From NCBI GenBank assembly GCA_902778115.1, contig CACYWG010000002.1, positions 124,001 through 188,000 of the forward strand: 64,000 bases of DNA, read 5' to 3'. The position numbers were made by a program, and so were the translations under genes. This stretch comes from Oscillospiraceae bacterium. GTDB taxonomy: Bacteria; Bacillota; Clostridia; Oscillospirales; Oscillospiraceae. This document shows, piece by piece, positions 31,770 through 40,158 of this stretch (position 1 is the first letter of the stretch; the number at the start of each line of letters is the position of its first letter). Under the pieces are notes generated by a model, which made no database searches, was not told where the DNA came from, and saw only the letters and a program-made list of their open reading frames with translations.

Positions 31770-33239
31770 ATCGCATTATATCATTTCCATGTAGATCAGA
31801 TCAAACGCAGCGAGGGTCAATCGGTTGTGGCATCCGCTGCCTACCGAGCAGGAGAAAAGCTGCACAGCGAGTATTACGGCGAGGACAGCGACTACACCAA
31901 CAAGGGTGGCGTGATTTATACAGAAATCTTTCTGCCGCCCCATGCTCCAAGGGAGTATGCAGATCGAGAAACTTTATGGAACGCTGTTGAGAAAGTGGAA
32001 AAAGGAAAGAAAGCGCAGCTTGCCTACAGCTTCGACATTTCCTTTCAGAATGAATTTAGCCAGGAAGAAAACATTGCCCTTGCCAGACAATTCCTCACCG
32101 AGCATTTTGTCAGTCGTGGCATGGTGGTAGACTTCGCTGTTCACGAACCGGAGAAAGAAGAAGGCGGCATCAACAATCCCCACTTCCATTTCCTCTGTCC
32201 CATCCGTCCCATCGAGCAAAACGGAAAATGGGGATTAAAGCAGAAACGAGAATATGTGCTTGACGAAAACGGCAACCGCATCCCCAACGGCAAAGGCGAT
32301 TATGTGTTCAACGCCGTTCCCACTACCGACTGGGGTTCTGCTGAAACCTTGGAGTTCTGGCGTGAGCAATGGGCGGTGATGTGCAATGCCAAGTTTGAAG
32401 AAAAGGGTTTGGATGTACGCATCGACCACCGCAGCTATGAACGGCAAGGCGTGGAGCTGTTGCCCACCCGACACGAAGGCCCCACCGTCAGAGCTATGGA
32501 GAAGAAAGGCATCAAGACCGAAAAGGGAGAGTTTAATCGCTGGATCAAAGCCACCAATGCCTTTATCCGCAATCTGCGTAAGAACCTGTCAGCGCTGCTT
32601 GAAGCCATTAAGGAGATCAAGGCTGAACTGGACAAGCCGCAGTCCGAGCCGGTCATCATTCCGCTGCAAAGATATTTTGATATGCGCAATGCCAAGGCCT
32701 ATTCGCAGAAAGCCAAGGTTAGCAATCTGAAGGAACTAAATGAGATGGCGAACTTTCTCAAAGCCCACAAGCTTTTCACCATTGAGGATTTGGAAATCCG
32801 TGTATCCACCCTCAAAGACTCTGTGGATGAATTGAAAGTCACCATGGATAAGGAAGTTACCCGCATGAAAGAAATCCGCAAGGTTCCCGAATACCTTTCC
32901 ATCCTAAGAGATCTGAAACCGATTGTAGACGGCTTACAGAAAATCAAGTTCGACAAGGCGAAGGCGAAGTACAAAGCCGAGCACGAAAAGGAATTGAAGC
33001 ACTATTACGCTGTGAAACGAAAGCTCTTGGAGGTATGCCCCGACGGCAAGCACGATCAAAAACTTTTGGACAAGGAGTATGCAGCACTTGAAAAAGCTCA
33101 TGCGGAAACCTACGCAAAGTTCAAAGCCATCCGTGAGGAACACCAGCAGCTTTATCGCATTCACTCCTGCGTGGAAAAAGGCTGCCATGCCGAGCAGACC
33201 CATCAGAAGAAAGATCATCGCAAGCAGGAAGAACGCTGA
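31770..33239 (+). CDS. mobA: MobA/MobL family relaxase, apparently with an ATC start codon
   Basis: A 489-residue MOBQ relaxase that nicks oriT and pilots the strand. After the initiator it reads ALYHFHVDQIKRSEGQSVV, then ASAAYRAGEKLHSEYYGED; the histidine triad is in NNPHFHFLCPIRP near residue 136. The C-terminal half is coiled-coil rich. No ATG, GTG or TTG exists at the family N-terminus; an ATC at 31770 has a perfect AAGGAGG seven bases upstream, so I start there. The frame stays open upstream in DUF3847, but that extension is unrelated shadow sequence. Confidence 0.85.
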   Translation: MALYHFHVDQIKRSEGQSVVASAAYRAGEKLHSEYYGEDSDYTNKGGVIYTEIFLPPHAPREYADRETLWNAVEKVEKGKKAQLAYSFDISFQNEFSQEENIALARQFLTEHFVSRGMVVDFAVHEPEKEEGGINNPHFHFLCPIRPIEQNGKWGLKQKREYVLDENGNRIPNGKGDYVFNAVPTTDWGSAETLEFWREQWAVMCNAKFEEKGLDVRIDHRSYERQGVELLPTRHEGPTVRAMEKKGIKTEKGEFNRWIKATNAFIRNLRKNLSALLEAIKEIKAELDKPQSEPVIIPLQRYFDMRNAKAYSQKAKVSNLKELNEMANFLKAHKLFTIEDLEIRVSTLKDSVDELKVTMDKEVTRMKEIRKVPEYLSILRDLKPIVDGLQKIKFDKAKAKYKAEHEKELKHYYAVKRKLLEVCPDGKHDQKLLDKEYAALEKAHAETYAKFKAIREEHQQLYRIHSCVEKGCHAEQTHQKKDHRKQEER

Positions 33240-33268
33240 TTCATTCCCATCGATTCCATTCTCTTCCA

Positions 33269-33293
33269 GTGAGTGGACATTTTGTCCACTCAC
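33269..33293. other. Perfect hairpin between relaxase and TnpW-like gene
   Basis: GTGAGTGGAC and GTCCACTCAC pair around ATTTT. There is no T-run afterward; it may stabilise the relaxase mRNA or bind a regulator. Confidence 0.45.
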
Positions 33294-33323
33294 CACTAAC
33301 AAATCATAGAAAGGATTTTTACA

Positions 33324-33686
33324 ATGAGCGAACAAAAGAAAGCGATAGATATGACACCGGAGGAACTAAAGCAATGGCTCAGTTCCTTGACCGTACCCGA
33401 AGATGACGAGATACCCTGTTACTACTCCTCTGCATCTGACCCGTATCTGAAGCACGAGCCTTTAGACCCGAACAGAATTGTACGAGACATTTCATTTGAT
33501 GATGACGGAAATATCCACGTCAAAAACACCTCTGCCTACTGGATACCGGAGCTAACTCTTACCGAAGAAATCAGCTGTACGATCTACACCGTTACCGGCA
33601 GCTATGAGGGCGAGGACAGCTTCATCCGTAAGTTGGAGCGCATCACATCGAGAAAGTTTACAAATCAGTTAGGGGGACATCAATGA
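33324..33686 (+). CDS. Small element protein, DUF6870/TnpW-like
   Basis: A 120-residue acidic protein. The N-terminal part (MTPEELKQWLSSLTVPEDDE, then YSSASDPYLKHEPLDPNRIVR) resembles DUF6870 proteins of clostridial elements; the last 40 residues (CTIYTVTGSYEGEDSFIRKL then ERITSRKF) resemble TnpW, the small partner gene placed before tnpX in Tn4451. It could be a fusion. AGAAAGG precedes the start and the stop overlaps the recombinase ATG by four bases. Confidence 0.55.
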   Translation: MSEQKKAIDMTPEELKQWLSSLTVPEDDEIPCYYSSASDPYLKHEPLDPNRIVRDISFDDDGNIHVKNTSAYWIPELTLTEEISCTIYTVTGSYEGEDSFIRKLERITSRKFTNQLGGHQ

Positions 33687-35425
33687 CAGATATTCAGAAG
33701 TTTGATATAATAGAGCCAGCCAATCCTGTACTGACAGTTGCTCCGATCAAGGAGGAAACAGAAATGTTAGGAGCAACAGACAAAATTACCGCCCTTTATT
33801 GCAGACTGTCTGTTGAGGATTTGAAGGAAGGTAAAAACGGCGAAAAGGCAGACGAGTCGAATTCGATACAAACGCAAAAAATGATCCTGCTGCAATACGC
33901 AAAGCAGAATCATTTCCCAAATCCCACATTCTTTGTGGATGACGGATACAGCGGTGTTGACTTCGATAATCGCCCCGATTTCCAGAGGATGCTTACAGAA
34001 GTCAACGCAGGGCGTGTGGGTACGATCATCACCAAAGACCTGTCAAGACTTGGACGAAACTCTGCATTGACCAGCCTTTATATCAACATCGTATTTCCCA
34101 AAAGCGGTGTTCGATATATCGCCATCAATGACCACTTCGATTCCATCGACATGAACAGCACCGAGTGCGACATGGCAGGTATCAAAAACTGGTTCAACGA
34201 GTTTTTCGCAAAGGATACCAGCCGCAAAATCCGTGCTGTGCAGAAAGCAAAGGGTGAACGTGGCGTACCGCTGACCACCAATGTTCCTTACGGCTACATC
34301 AAGGACAAGGAGAATCCGCAGAACTGGCTGGTTGATCCCGAAGCGGCATCCATTGTGAAGCGTATCTTCGATATGTGCATGAACGGACGAGGACCCTCAC
34401 AGATTGCCAATCAGCTAAAGGCAGACGGGGTTCTCACCCCTACTGCCTACAAGGACAGCGTGGGCATCAAGAGTCCCAATACCGCATCCGAAAACCCTTG
34501 TGGATGGAACTCCAGTACCGTAGTTCATATCCTGGAACGCAGAGAGTACACAGGCTGTACGGTCAACTTCAAGACCTACACCAATTCCATCTGGGACAAG
34601 AAGCAGAGGGAAACTCCCCTTGAAAAGCAAGCCATCTTTGAGGACACCCATGAAGCCATCATTGAAAAGGATGTTTTCGATAAGGTGCAGATCATCCGTC
34701 AACAGCGACAGCGCAAAACCAAGTCGGGGATTACAAGTACCTTTTCCGGTTTGGTGTACTGTGCCGATTGTGGCGAGAAGCTGTACTATGGAGCTACCAA
34801 CAACGGCAAGCGTGAGGGAGCGTTCTTCGATTGTTCGGTTCATTGGAAACACAAGGACAAATGCGGAACACACTTCATCCGTGAGTCCGTGTTGGAACGA
34901 ATGGTGCTGAAGCACATCCAGTTGGTCATGGGGTATATTCTCAGATACCGTCAGCATTTCATCTCCGTAATGGAACAACAGCTCCAGTTGGAGTCGGCAG
35001 AAAAGCTGCAGGCAAGCCGCAAACAGCTTGAACGCAACGAGCGCCGCATCGCAGAACTGAAAAGGCTGTTTATCAAGATTTACGAGGATAATGCCAGGGG
35101 CGATCTGAGTGATGAGCGCTTCGACATGATGAGCCAGAACTACGAAGCGGAACAAAAACAGCTTGAAGCAGAGGTTGTCGCTCTGCGACAGGAGATTGAA
35201 GTACAGGAAAGACAGAACGAAAATATTGAGAGGTTCATCCGAACAGCAGACAAATACGTGGACATCGAGGAAATCGATCCGTGTATGCTGCGAGAACTGA
35301 TAAAGGCGATCTATGTGGAAGCTCCTGACAAGTCCAGCGGCAAGCGCAGACAGAAGATCCACATCCAGTATGACGGCATCGGCTTTATCCCTTTGGAAGA
35401 ACTTGCGAAAAAGGAAACGGCGTGA
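33683..35425 (+). CDS. Large serine recombinase (TnpX-like integrase)
   Basis: A 580-residue large serine recombinase that should excise and integrate the element. Catalytic domain: ALYCRLSVED near residue 38 with the nucleophile Ser, TKDLSRLGRN near 117 with catalytic arginines; recombinase domain with PYGYIKD and a DNA-binding part (GRGPSQIANQLKADGV); a zinc ribbon (YCADCGEKLYY ... C-S-V-H ... KCG) near 350-395; and a coiled coil near 430-520. An internal ATG (33764) would also give the full catalytic domain. It reads toward the right end of the element. Confidence 0.92.
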   Translation: MTDIQKFDIIEPANPVLTVAPIKEETEMLGATDKITALYCRLSVEDLKEGKNGEKADESNSIQTQKMILLQYAKQNHFPNPTFFVDDGYSGVDFDNRPDFQRMLTEVNAGRVGTIITKDLSRLGRNSALTSLYINIVFPKSGVRYIAINDHFDSIDMNSTECDMAGIKNWFNEFFAKDTSRKIRAVQKAKGERGVPLTTNVPYGYIKDKENPQNWLVDPEAASIVKRIFDMCMNGRGPSQIANQLKADGVLTPTAYKDSVGIKSPNTASENPCGWNSSTVVHILERREYTGCTVNFKTYTNSIWDKKQRETPLEKQAIFEDTHEAIIEKDVFDKVQIIRQQRQRKTKSGITSTFSGLVYCADCGEKLYYGATNNGKREGAFFDCSVHWKHKDKCGTHFIRESVLERMVLKHIQLVMGYILRYRQHFISVMEQQLQLESAEKLQASRKQLERNERRIAELKRLFIKIYEDNARGDLSDERFDMMSQNYEAEQKQLEAEVVALRQEIEVQERQNENIERFIRTADKYVDIEEIDPCMLRELIKAIYVEAPDKSSGKRRQKIHIQYDGIGFIPLEELAKKETA

Positions 35426-35476
35426 CTGAAGTCACGCCGTCCCTTGAAAACAGTCGTTTTCAAGCATTTTTCAAAA

Positions 35477-35499
35477 TAACTGTTTTACGAAGCCCCGCC
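35477..35499. other. Right attachment junction of the element (attR)
   Basis: Element arm TAACTGTTTTACGA (35477-35490), A, core GC (35492-35493), host arm CCCGCC (35494-35499). Joining the element arms around the core predicts a nearly perfect palindromic attP; joining the host arms recreates a terminator stem as attB. Two small hairpins (35417-35440 and 35444-35465) lie between the recombinase stop and this end. Confidence 0.75.
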
Positions 35500-35519
35500 A
35501 TTCCTCCCGGATCTTTTTT
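35494..35519. terminator. Right half of the split host terminator
   Basis: CCCGCC, ATT, CCTCCCGGATC and TTTTTT: the complementary arm to 20551-20576. On its own it leaves the PHP gene (-) without its original hairpin. Confidence 0.8.
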
Positions 35520-35523
35520 CCCG

Positions 35524-36369
35524 TTATTGGCGCCCGGCGGCTTCCTTCAGCCGCTGCAGATAGTCGTAGGGCACCTCCAGATCGCCGCCGATGCCGCGCC
35601 CCAACGCGATATGCGGCTTGTTGGCCCCGTGGAAATCGCTGCCGCCGGTCGTCAGCAGGCCGTACTCCCCGGCCAGCTTCTGAAGGTACGCGACTCTGTT
35701 TTCGTTATAGCCCGAATACCGGCACTCGATGCCCATCAGGCCGCTGTCCATGCAGTGCTCGATCAGCTCGCGCAGGCCCGCGTCATCCAAATGATACTGG
35801 AAGGGATGGGCCAGCACCGGCACGCCGTCGGACTCCCGGATGATCTCCACCGAGCGTTCGATGGACAGGATGCTCCGCGGCACATAGTATCTCCGGCCCT
35901 TTTCCACATATTTGTCAAAGGCCTCGGCGATGCTTCCGGCCAGACCGAACTCCACCAGGATCCGGGCAAAGTGCGGCCGCCCGATCACCGGGCCAAAGCG
36001 CTCGTGCATCTGCTCATAGCTCACCGGCAGACCGTCGGCGGACATCAGGTCCGCCATTTTTTTGTTTCTGTTATCCCGGTCCTGAACCACCCAGTCCAGC
36101 GTCTCCCGCATGGCCGGAGCATCCGGATCGACGTAATAGCCCAAAATATGGACAGACTGGCGGAATTTCGTGCTGATCTCGATCCCGGGGACGATCTCCA
36201 CGCCGTATGCTTCGCCGGCGCGCGCCGCCTCCGCGCAGCCGCGCATGTTGTCGTGATCCGTGATCGCCATGGCGCGCAGCCCGGTCTCCGCGGCGAGCTT
36301 CACCGCCTCGGTCGGAGTAAAGGTGCCGTCCGATGCAGTGGTATGCACATGTAAGTCGATCTCTCTCAT
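35524..36369 (-). CDS. PHP domain phosphoesterase (TrpH/YciV-like)
   Basis: A 281-residue PHP-fold metal-dependent phosphoesterase. The N-terminal DLHVHTTASDGTFTP holds the first metal motif, AITDHDNMRG near residue 34 the second, PGIEIS near 61 the third, and GGSDFHG near 243 the last. Homologues act as 3',5'-nucleoside bisphosphate phosphatases or 5'-RNA exonucleases (RNase AM). It overlaps the deaminase gene upstream by four bases. It lies directly right of the mobile element and is convergent with degV. Confidence 0.88.
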   Translation of the reverse strand: MREIDLHVHTTASDGTFTPTEAVKLAAETGLRAMAITDHDNMRGCAEAARAGEAYGVEIVPGIEISTKFRQSVHILGYYVDPDAPAMRETLDWVVQDRDNRNKKMADLMSADGLPVSYEQMHERFGPVIGRPHFARILVEFGLAGSIAEAFDKYVEKGRRYYVPRSILSIERSVEIIRESDGVPVLAHPFQYHLDDAGLRELIEHCMDSGLMGIECRYSGYNENRVAYLQKLAGEYGLLTTGGSDFHGANKPHIALGRGIGGDLEVPYDYLQRLKEAAGRQ

Positions 36370-37634
36370 TTCTTTAGCTCCCTGATAAAGGCATTGCCCG
36401 CCGCATAGATGCGCTCCGGCTCCTCGCCGACAAAGAATTCCCCGTTTTCATAGAGGATCTTTCCGTTTACCATCGTCAGGCGCACGTTTTCCTTGCTGCC
36501 CGCATAGACGAGGTTGTCCGGAATGCTGTGGACGGGCTGCATATTGGGCCGGCAAAGGTCGATCACGATCAGATCCGCCTTTTTGCCGGGTGCGATGTCG
36601 TCGCAGTCGTCCAGTCCCATCGCGCCGGCACCGCCGACGCAGGCCATGCGCAGCACCTCCCCCGCCGGGCAGGCGGAGGCATCGCCCTCGACGAGCTTCT
36701 GCAGGGCGGTGACAAGGTACATCTCGCGGAAAAAGTCCAGCGCGTTGTTGCTGGCCGCACCGTCGGTGCCGATGGCGAGCTTAACACCCGCCTTCCGCAG
36801 CTTTTCGATCGGCGCGACACCGCTGGCGAGCTTCAGATTGGAGCCGGGGCAGGTCACCGCCCAAAGGCCCTTTTCGGCAAAGAGAGCGATATCCTCCCCG
36901 CTCATGTGCACGCAGTGGTAGCCGCCGCCGCCGTAGCGGAAAAAGCCCAGCTCGTCCAGCAGCTGCGGGGGCGTTTTTCCATAGCGGGCGATGCAGCCCT
37001 CCACCTCGGCCTTCGTCTCGCTTAGATGCGTAAAGCAGGGCGCGTGGTATTTCTCCGCCAGGCCCGCCGCGTACTCCATCCGTTCCATACAGGTCGTGTA
37101 CTCCGCGTGGATGCCGAGCCGGAAGGAAATGAGCTCGTGCAGGCTGTTATATTTGAGATAGTCCCGCTCGGTCTGCTCCACGTCGCGGTCGAAGTTGTTG
37201 AGTCCCGAGCAGATCACCGCACGAAAGCCCGCTTCGATGCAGGCGGCGGTGAAGGCGTCGTTGTGGACGTACATATCGAAGCAGGCGGTGATGCCGCTCG
37301 AGACATACTCCATAATGCCGAGCTTGGTGAAGGTATAGACCGCCTCGTCAGTGAGTCTTGCCTCGTTGGGCCAGACCTGCTCCGAGAGCCAGCGGTCGAG
37401 CGGAAGGTTGTCCGCCTTGGAGCGCAGAAAGGTCATCGCCGTGTGGCTGTGCGCGTTTTTGAAGCCGGGCATCAGCAGGTCGCCCTTCAGGTCGATCTGC
37501 CGCTCAAAGGCCGGCCTGTCCGTACGCGCCGGGCCGACATAGGCGATGCGGCCGCCGTCCACCCAGACCTCGTCCTCCGTCAGGCGCAGCTCCGGCTGAA
37601 AGCGCAGCACCCGGCCGTTGTAAAATCGTATCAT
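36366..37634 (-). CDS. MtaD-type amidohydrolase (SAH/MTA deaminase)
   Basis: A 422-residue amidohydrolase-superfamily deaminase. Metal-binding motif GFKNAHSHTAMTFLRSKADN near residue 57, HAEYTT near 175, the third histidine in THLSET near 202, and the aspartate in LAIGTDGAASNNALDFF near 292. This subgroup deaminates S-adenosylhomocysteine and methylthioadenosine; other substrates such as guanine-like compounds are possible. It is upstream of and overlaps the PHP gene, possibly joining two steps of nucleoside salvage. Confidence 0.85.
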   Translation of the reverse strand: MIRFYNGRVLRFQPELRLTEDEVWVDGGRIAYVGPARTDRPAFERQIDLKGDLLMPGFKNAHSHTAMTFLRSKADNLPLDRWLSEQVWPNEARLTDEAVYTFTKLGIMEYVSSGITACFDMYVHNDAFTAACIEAGFRAVICSGLNNFDRDVEQTERDYLKYNSLHELISFRLGIHAEYTTCMERMEYAAGLAEKYHAPCFTHLSETKAEVEGCIARYGKTPPQLLDELGFFRYGGGGYHCVHMSGEDIALFAEKGLWAVTCPGSNLKLASGVAPIEKLRKAGVKLAIGTDGAASNNALDFFREMYLVTALQKLVEGDASACPAGEVLRMACVGGAGAMGLDDCDDIAPGKKADLIVIDLCRPNMQPVHSIPDNLVYAGSKENVRLTMVNGKILYENGEFFVGEEPERIYAAGNAFIRELKK

Positions 37635-37652
37635 ATCTAATCCTTCCTTTTT

Positions 37653-37886
37653 GGCTTCCCCTTGAGGGGCGCGACGCGTTGCAAAGGTGCCGGTGGCACA
37701 TTTGCAGCCAAAGTGGGGAGCAAGCTATGCTTGCGACCTGGGAGCTGTCAGCCGCCGATCTTTCGCGCCGGAGAACGATCTCCTCCCCGGAAGGCGGATG
37801 ACTGATGAGGTGGCAGATTCAAGGGCATGAACACCTCATCCGCCCCGGTGTGCACACCGGGGCACCTTCCCCTCGAGGGGAAGGCT
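37653..37886. repeat. MITE-like intergenic element with terminal inverted repeats
   Basis: About 234 bases with no gene. The ends are inverted: GGCTTCCCCTTGAGGGG (37653-37669) and CCCCTCGAGGGGAAGGC (37869-37885). Inside are many stems: TGCAAA/TTTGCA with GTGCC/GGCAC (37679-37706), GCAAGC/GCTTGC (37720-37734), GATGAGGTG/CACCTCATC, a perfect CCCCGGTGTG/CACACCGGGG palindrome and CCTTCCCCTC/GAGGGGAAGG. The right end supplies the gatD stop codon (TAG, 37885-37887). Confidence 0.6.
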
Positions 37887-38610
37887 ATATTTTCTCCGCC
37901 ATCTCGTCGTGGGCGGCGAGCTCCGCCGCGTCGTCCAGCGGCGAAAGTTCGGCTTTCCCGTATTTTCGCTCGAGCGCCGTCGAGAGCAGCAGGTCGGCAA
38001 AGGCGGGATTTTTCGGCAGCATGGGCCCGTGGCTGTAACTGCCGAAAACGTTTTTGTAGTGCGCGCCCTCGGTGCCGTCCTCGCCGTTGTTTCCGAAGCC
38101 CGCGAGCACCTTGCCCAGCGGCCGCACGCCGCTGCCGAGGCGGGTCTTGCCGCTGTGGTTTTCAAAGCCGACGACCACGCTGCCGCCCGCTTCGGGCGTA
38201 CACTGGAATTTGTAGTTGCCGATCATGCGCGTCTGCGAGCCGACGGTATAGAGATCCAGCGCGCCGATGAAATCACAGCGCTGGCCGTCATAGGTCTCGT
38301 AGTAAGCGCCCAGCATCTGATAGCCGCCGCAGATCGTGAGGAAGGGGATCCCGTCCTCGATGGCGGCCTTGATCTCGCGGTCGCGCCCGCGGTGCAGATC
38401 CTCCAGCAGCACCTGCTGCTCAAAGTCCTGTCCCCCGCCGATGAACACAAGGTCGGCGCCCGCGAGCGAGATCGGCGAGCCGATCGGCGCGCGCGTGACC
38501 TTGGCCTCGATCCCGCGCCAGCGCATGCGCTGCGTCAGGGTGATGATGTTGCCGCCGTCGCCGTAGAGGTTCAGCACATCCGGGTACAGATGGCAGATGT
38601 TCAGTTCCAT
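37885..38610 (-). CDS. gatD: Lipid II isoglutaminyl synthase, glutaminase subunit GatD
   Basis: A 241-residue class I glutamine amidotransferase of CobB/CobQ type. The N-terminus LNICHLYPDVLNLYGDGGNI is typical, FIGGGQDFEQQ near residue 56, the nucleophile Cys in TICGGYQMLG near 94 and the His in GSYSHGPMLPKNP near 192. It supplies ammonia to MurT for amidating the D-Glu of lipid II. Located 14 bases after murT in an operon. Its last codons abut a MITE-like repeat. Confidence 0.92.
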   Translation of the reverse strand: MELNICHLYPDVLNLYGDGGNIITLTQRMRWRGIEAKVTRAPIGSPISLAGADLVFIGGGQDFEQQVLLEDLHRGRDREIKAAIEDGIPFLTICGGYQMLGAYYETYDGQRCDFIGALDLYTVGSQTRMIGNYKFQCTPEAGGSVVVGFENHSGKTRLGSGVRPLGKVLAGFGNNGEDGTEGAHYKNVFGSYSHGPMLPKNPAFADLLLSTALERKYGKAELSPLDDAAELAAHDEMAEKI

Positions 38611-38624
38611 GTTCTATACCCCCT

Positions 38625-40004
38625 TCACTCCCAGAATTCCGCGCCGCCCACATGGCGGATCACCGTCTGCCGCAGCTCGAGCATGGCGGTGTAGGTGGGC
38701 ATCAGGAAGACCGTCTCTTCGGCCTGTTCCAGTTCGCGCACCAGCGCCTCGTAGTCGCGCTGCAGCGTGATGCGCTCGTCCGGCACGCCCGCGTATTTGA
38801 TGCGCACGCGCATATCGCCCGCGCGGTCGCCGGAGACGATCACCCGGCGCAGGCGGCTGCCCAGGCGGCCGAGGGTCTCGAACTCGGCGTCCCAGATCCA
38901 GGAGATATCGGTGCCGTCGGCGTGGCGGTCATTGAGGCAGACGACCAGCGTGAAGGGGTCGCTGATGGTCTCCAGAAACTCCAGCACCTGGTTGCAGCCG
39001 GCGGGATTTTTCACCAGCATCATACGCGCGCCCTTCCGGCCGAGCTTGAACTGCTCCATGCGCCCGAAGCCGCAGGAGAAGCGGCCCAGCGCTGCGATCG
39101 CCGTATCGGTGTCGAGGCCCATGGCGGTCACCGCGGCCAGAGCGCCGACGGCGTTATAGATGTTGTACATGGCGGGGAGGTTGATCTCCACCACACGGCG
39201 GCTGCCGCGCAGGTCGACGACAACAGTGCTGCCGTCGGCGCGCTGCTCGACCACCTCGGTCACGGCGACGTCGGCCTTCGGCCGTGCGTAGCCGCATTTC
39301 GGGCAGCGGAAGCCGCCCAGATGCCCGTAGGTGATGTAGCTGTACTCATATTCCGTCTTGCAGCGGATGCAGTGGGTCGCATCGGAGATGGCGGGCTTCG
39401 GGCGGCTGGGCGCGGCGCCCTCGTTGACGCCGTACCAGATCACCTTGTTCGGCAGGTCGCCCGCCAGAGAAGCCGTCAGCGAGCAGTCCGCGTTCAGGCA
39501 GAGCAGCGCTTCCGGCGCGCCGCGCATTGCCTCGCGGATGTTCGAGAGGGTGTGCGTCACCTCGCCGTAGCGGTCAAGCTGGTCGCGGAAGAGGTTCGTG
39601 ACGACGACCACGCGGGGCTTCAGCTGCCCGAAGACCTTCTTGGCCGCCGCCTCGTCGCACTCAATGATCGCGTAATCCTTTTTCGCCCGCCCGCGCCAGT
39701 CGGCATTCATGATAAACTCCGTCGTGATGCCGGAGATGAGGTTTGCGCCGGAGCGGTTGGCAAAATAGCTCAGTCCTTCCTCCCGGAAGGCCTCCTCGAT
39801 CATGCGCGCGCTGGTGGTTTTGCCGTTGGTGCCCGTGATGGCAAGGCTCTTGACCCCGGAAGCCAGCAGGCGCAGCAGCTCCGGGCAGATCTTCAGCGCG
39901 ATGCGCCCCGGCATATCCGTGCCGCCGCGGTGCAGCAGCCGGGAGAGAAGGCGGACAGCCCGCCCGGCCAGAAGGGCCAATATCATTTTCAGTTTCAGCA
40001 TCAT
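38625..40004 (-). CDS. murT: Lipid II isoglutaminyl synthase, Mur-ligase subunit MurT
   Basis: A 459-residue Mur-ligase-like ATPase. P-loop ITGTNGKTTSARMI near residue 56, a four-cysteine zinc ribbon inside the central domain (CIRC near 210 and CPKC near 231, absent from other Mur ligases) and a C-terminal DUF1727 region. With GatD it converts D-isoglutamate of lipid II to D-isoglutamine. Two adjacent ATGs (40004, 40001) are possible with GGAGA upstream; the frame opens earlier at 40046. A promoter is seen at 40059-40087. Confidence 0.92.
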   Translation of the reverse strand: MMLKLKMILALLAGRAVRLLSRLLHRGGTDMPGRIALKICPELLRLLASGVKSLAITGTNGKTTSARMIEEAFREEGLSYFANRSGANLISGITTEFIMNADWRGRAKKDYAIIECDEAAAKKVFGQLKPRVVVVTNLFRDQLDRYGEVTHTLSNIREAMRGAPEALLCLNADCSLTASLAGDLPNKVIWYGVNEGAAPSRPKPAISDATHCIRCKTEYEYSYITYGHLGGFRCPKCGYARPKADVAVTEVVEQRADGSTVVVDLRGSRRVVEINLPAMYNIYNAVGALAAVTAMGLDTDTAIAALGRFSCGFGRMEQFKLGRKGARMMLVKNPAGCNQVLEFLETISDPFTLVVCLNDRHADGTDISWIWDAEFETLGRLGSRLRRVIVSGDRAGDMRVRIKYAGVPDERITLQRDYEALVRELEQAEETVFLMPTYTAMLELRQTVIRHVGGAEFWE

Positions 40005-40058
40005 AAACTCTCCATGGATCGGTTCTTGCTTCCTGTATATGTTCACAACAGAGGAAAT

Positions 40059-40087
40059 AGTATATCATATCCGCGTCTGTGAGGCAA
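40059..40087 (-). promoter_or_regulatory. murT-gatD promoter
   Basis: On the minus strand TTGCCT (40082-40087), 17-base spacer, TATACT (40059-40064). Confidence 0.7.
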
Positions 40088-40158
40088 GGATCACCCGGGA
40101 AAAAAGCGCGTCTCCGGCAAAAACCGGCGCCAAAAATCCCTTTCCTGCAAATTCTCTC

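Larger units (their letters stand above)
20578..35493. mobile_element. Integrative mobilizable element carrying a thiamine salvage operon
   Basis: About 14.9 kb of clearly lower GC than the flanks, bounded by 14-base inverted element arms and a GC core. Mobility genes: tnpV and DUF6809 at the left end; oriT-like site, DUF3847, MobA/MobL relaxase, a TnpW-like small gene and a large serine recombinase at the right. No type IV secretion genes are present, so transfer would need a helper. The cargo (21.6-30.0 kb) is a TPP-riboswitch-controlled thiamine precursor uptake and assembly operon. The combination resembles Tn4451-type mobilizable elements with metabolic cargo. Confidence 0.88.

Noticed and set aside
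20578..35493. Prophage or full conjugative element
   Set aside because: No phage structural, lysis or replication genes and no type IV secretion genes are present; relaxase plus serine recombinase fits a mobilizable element.
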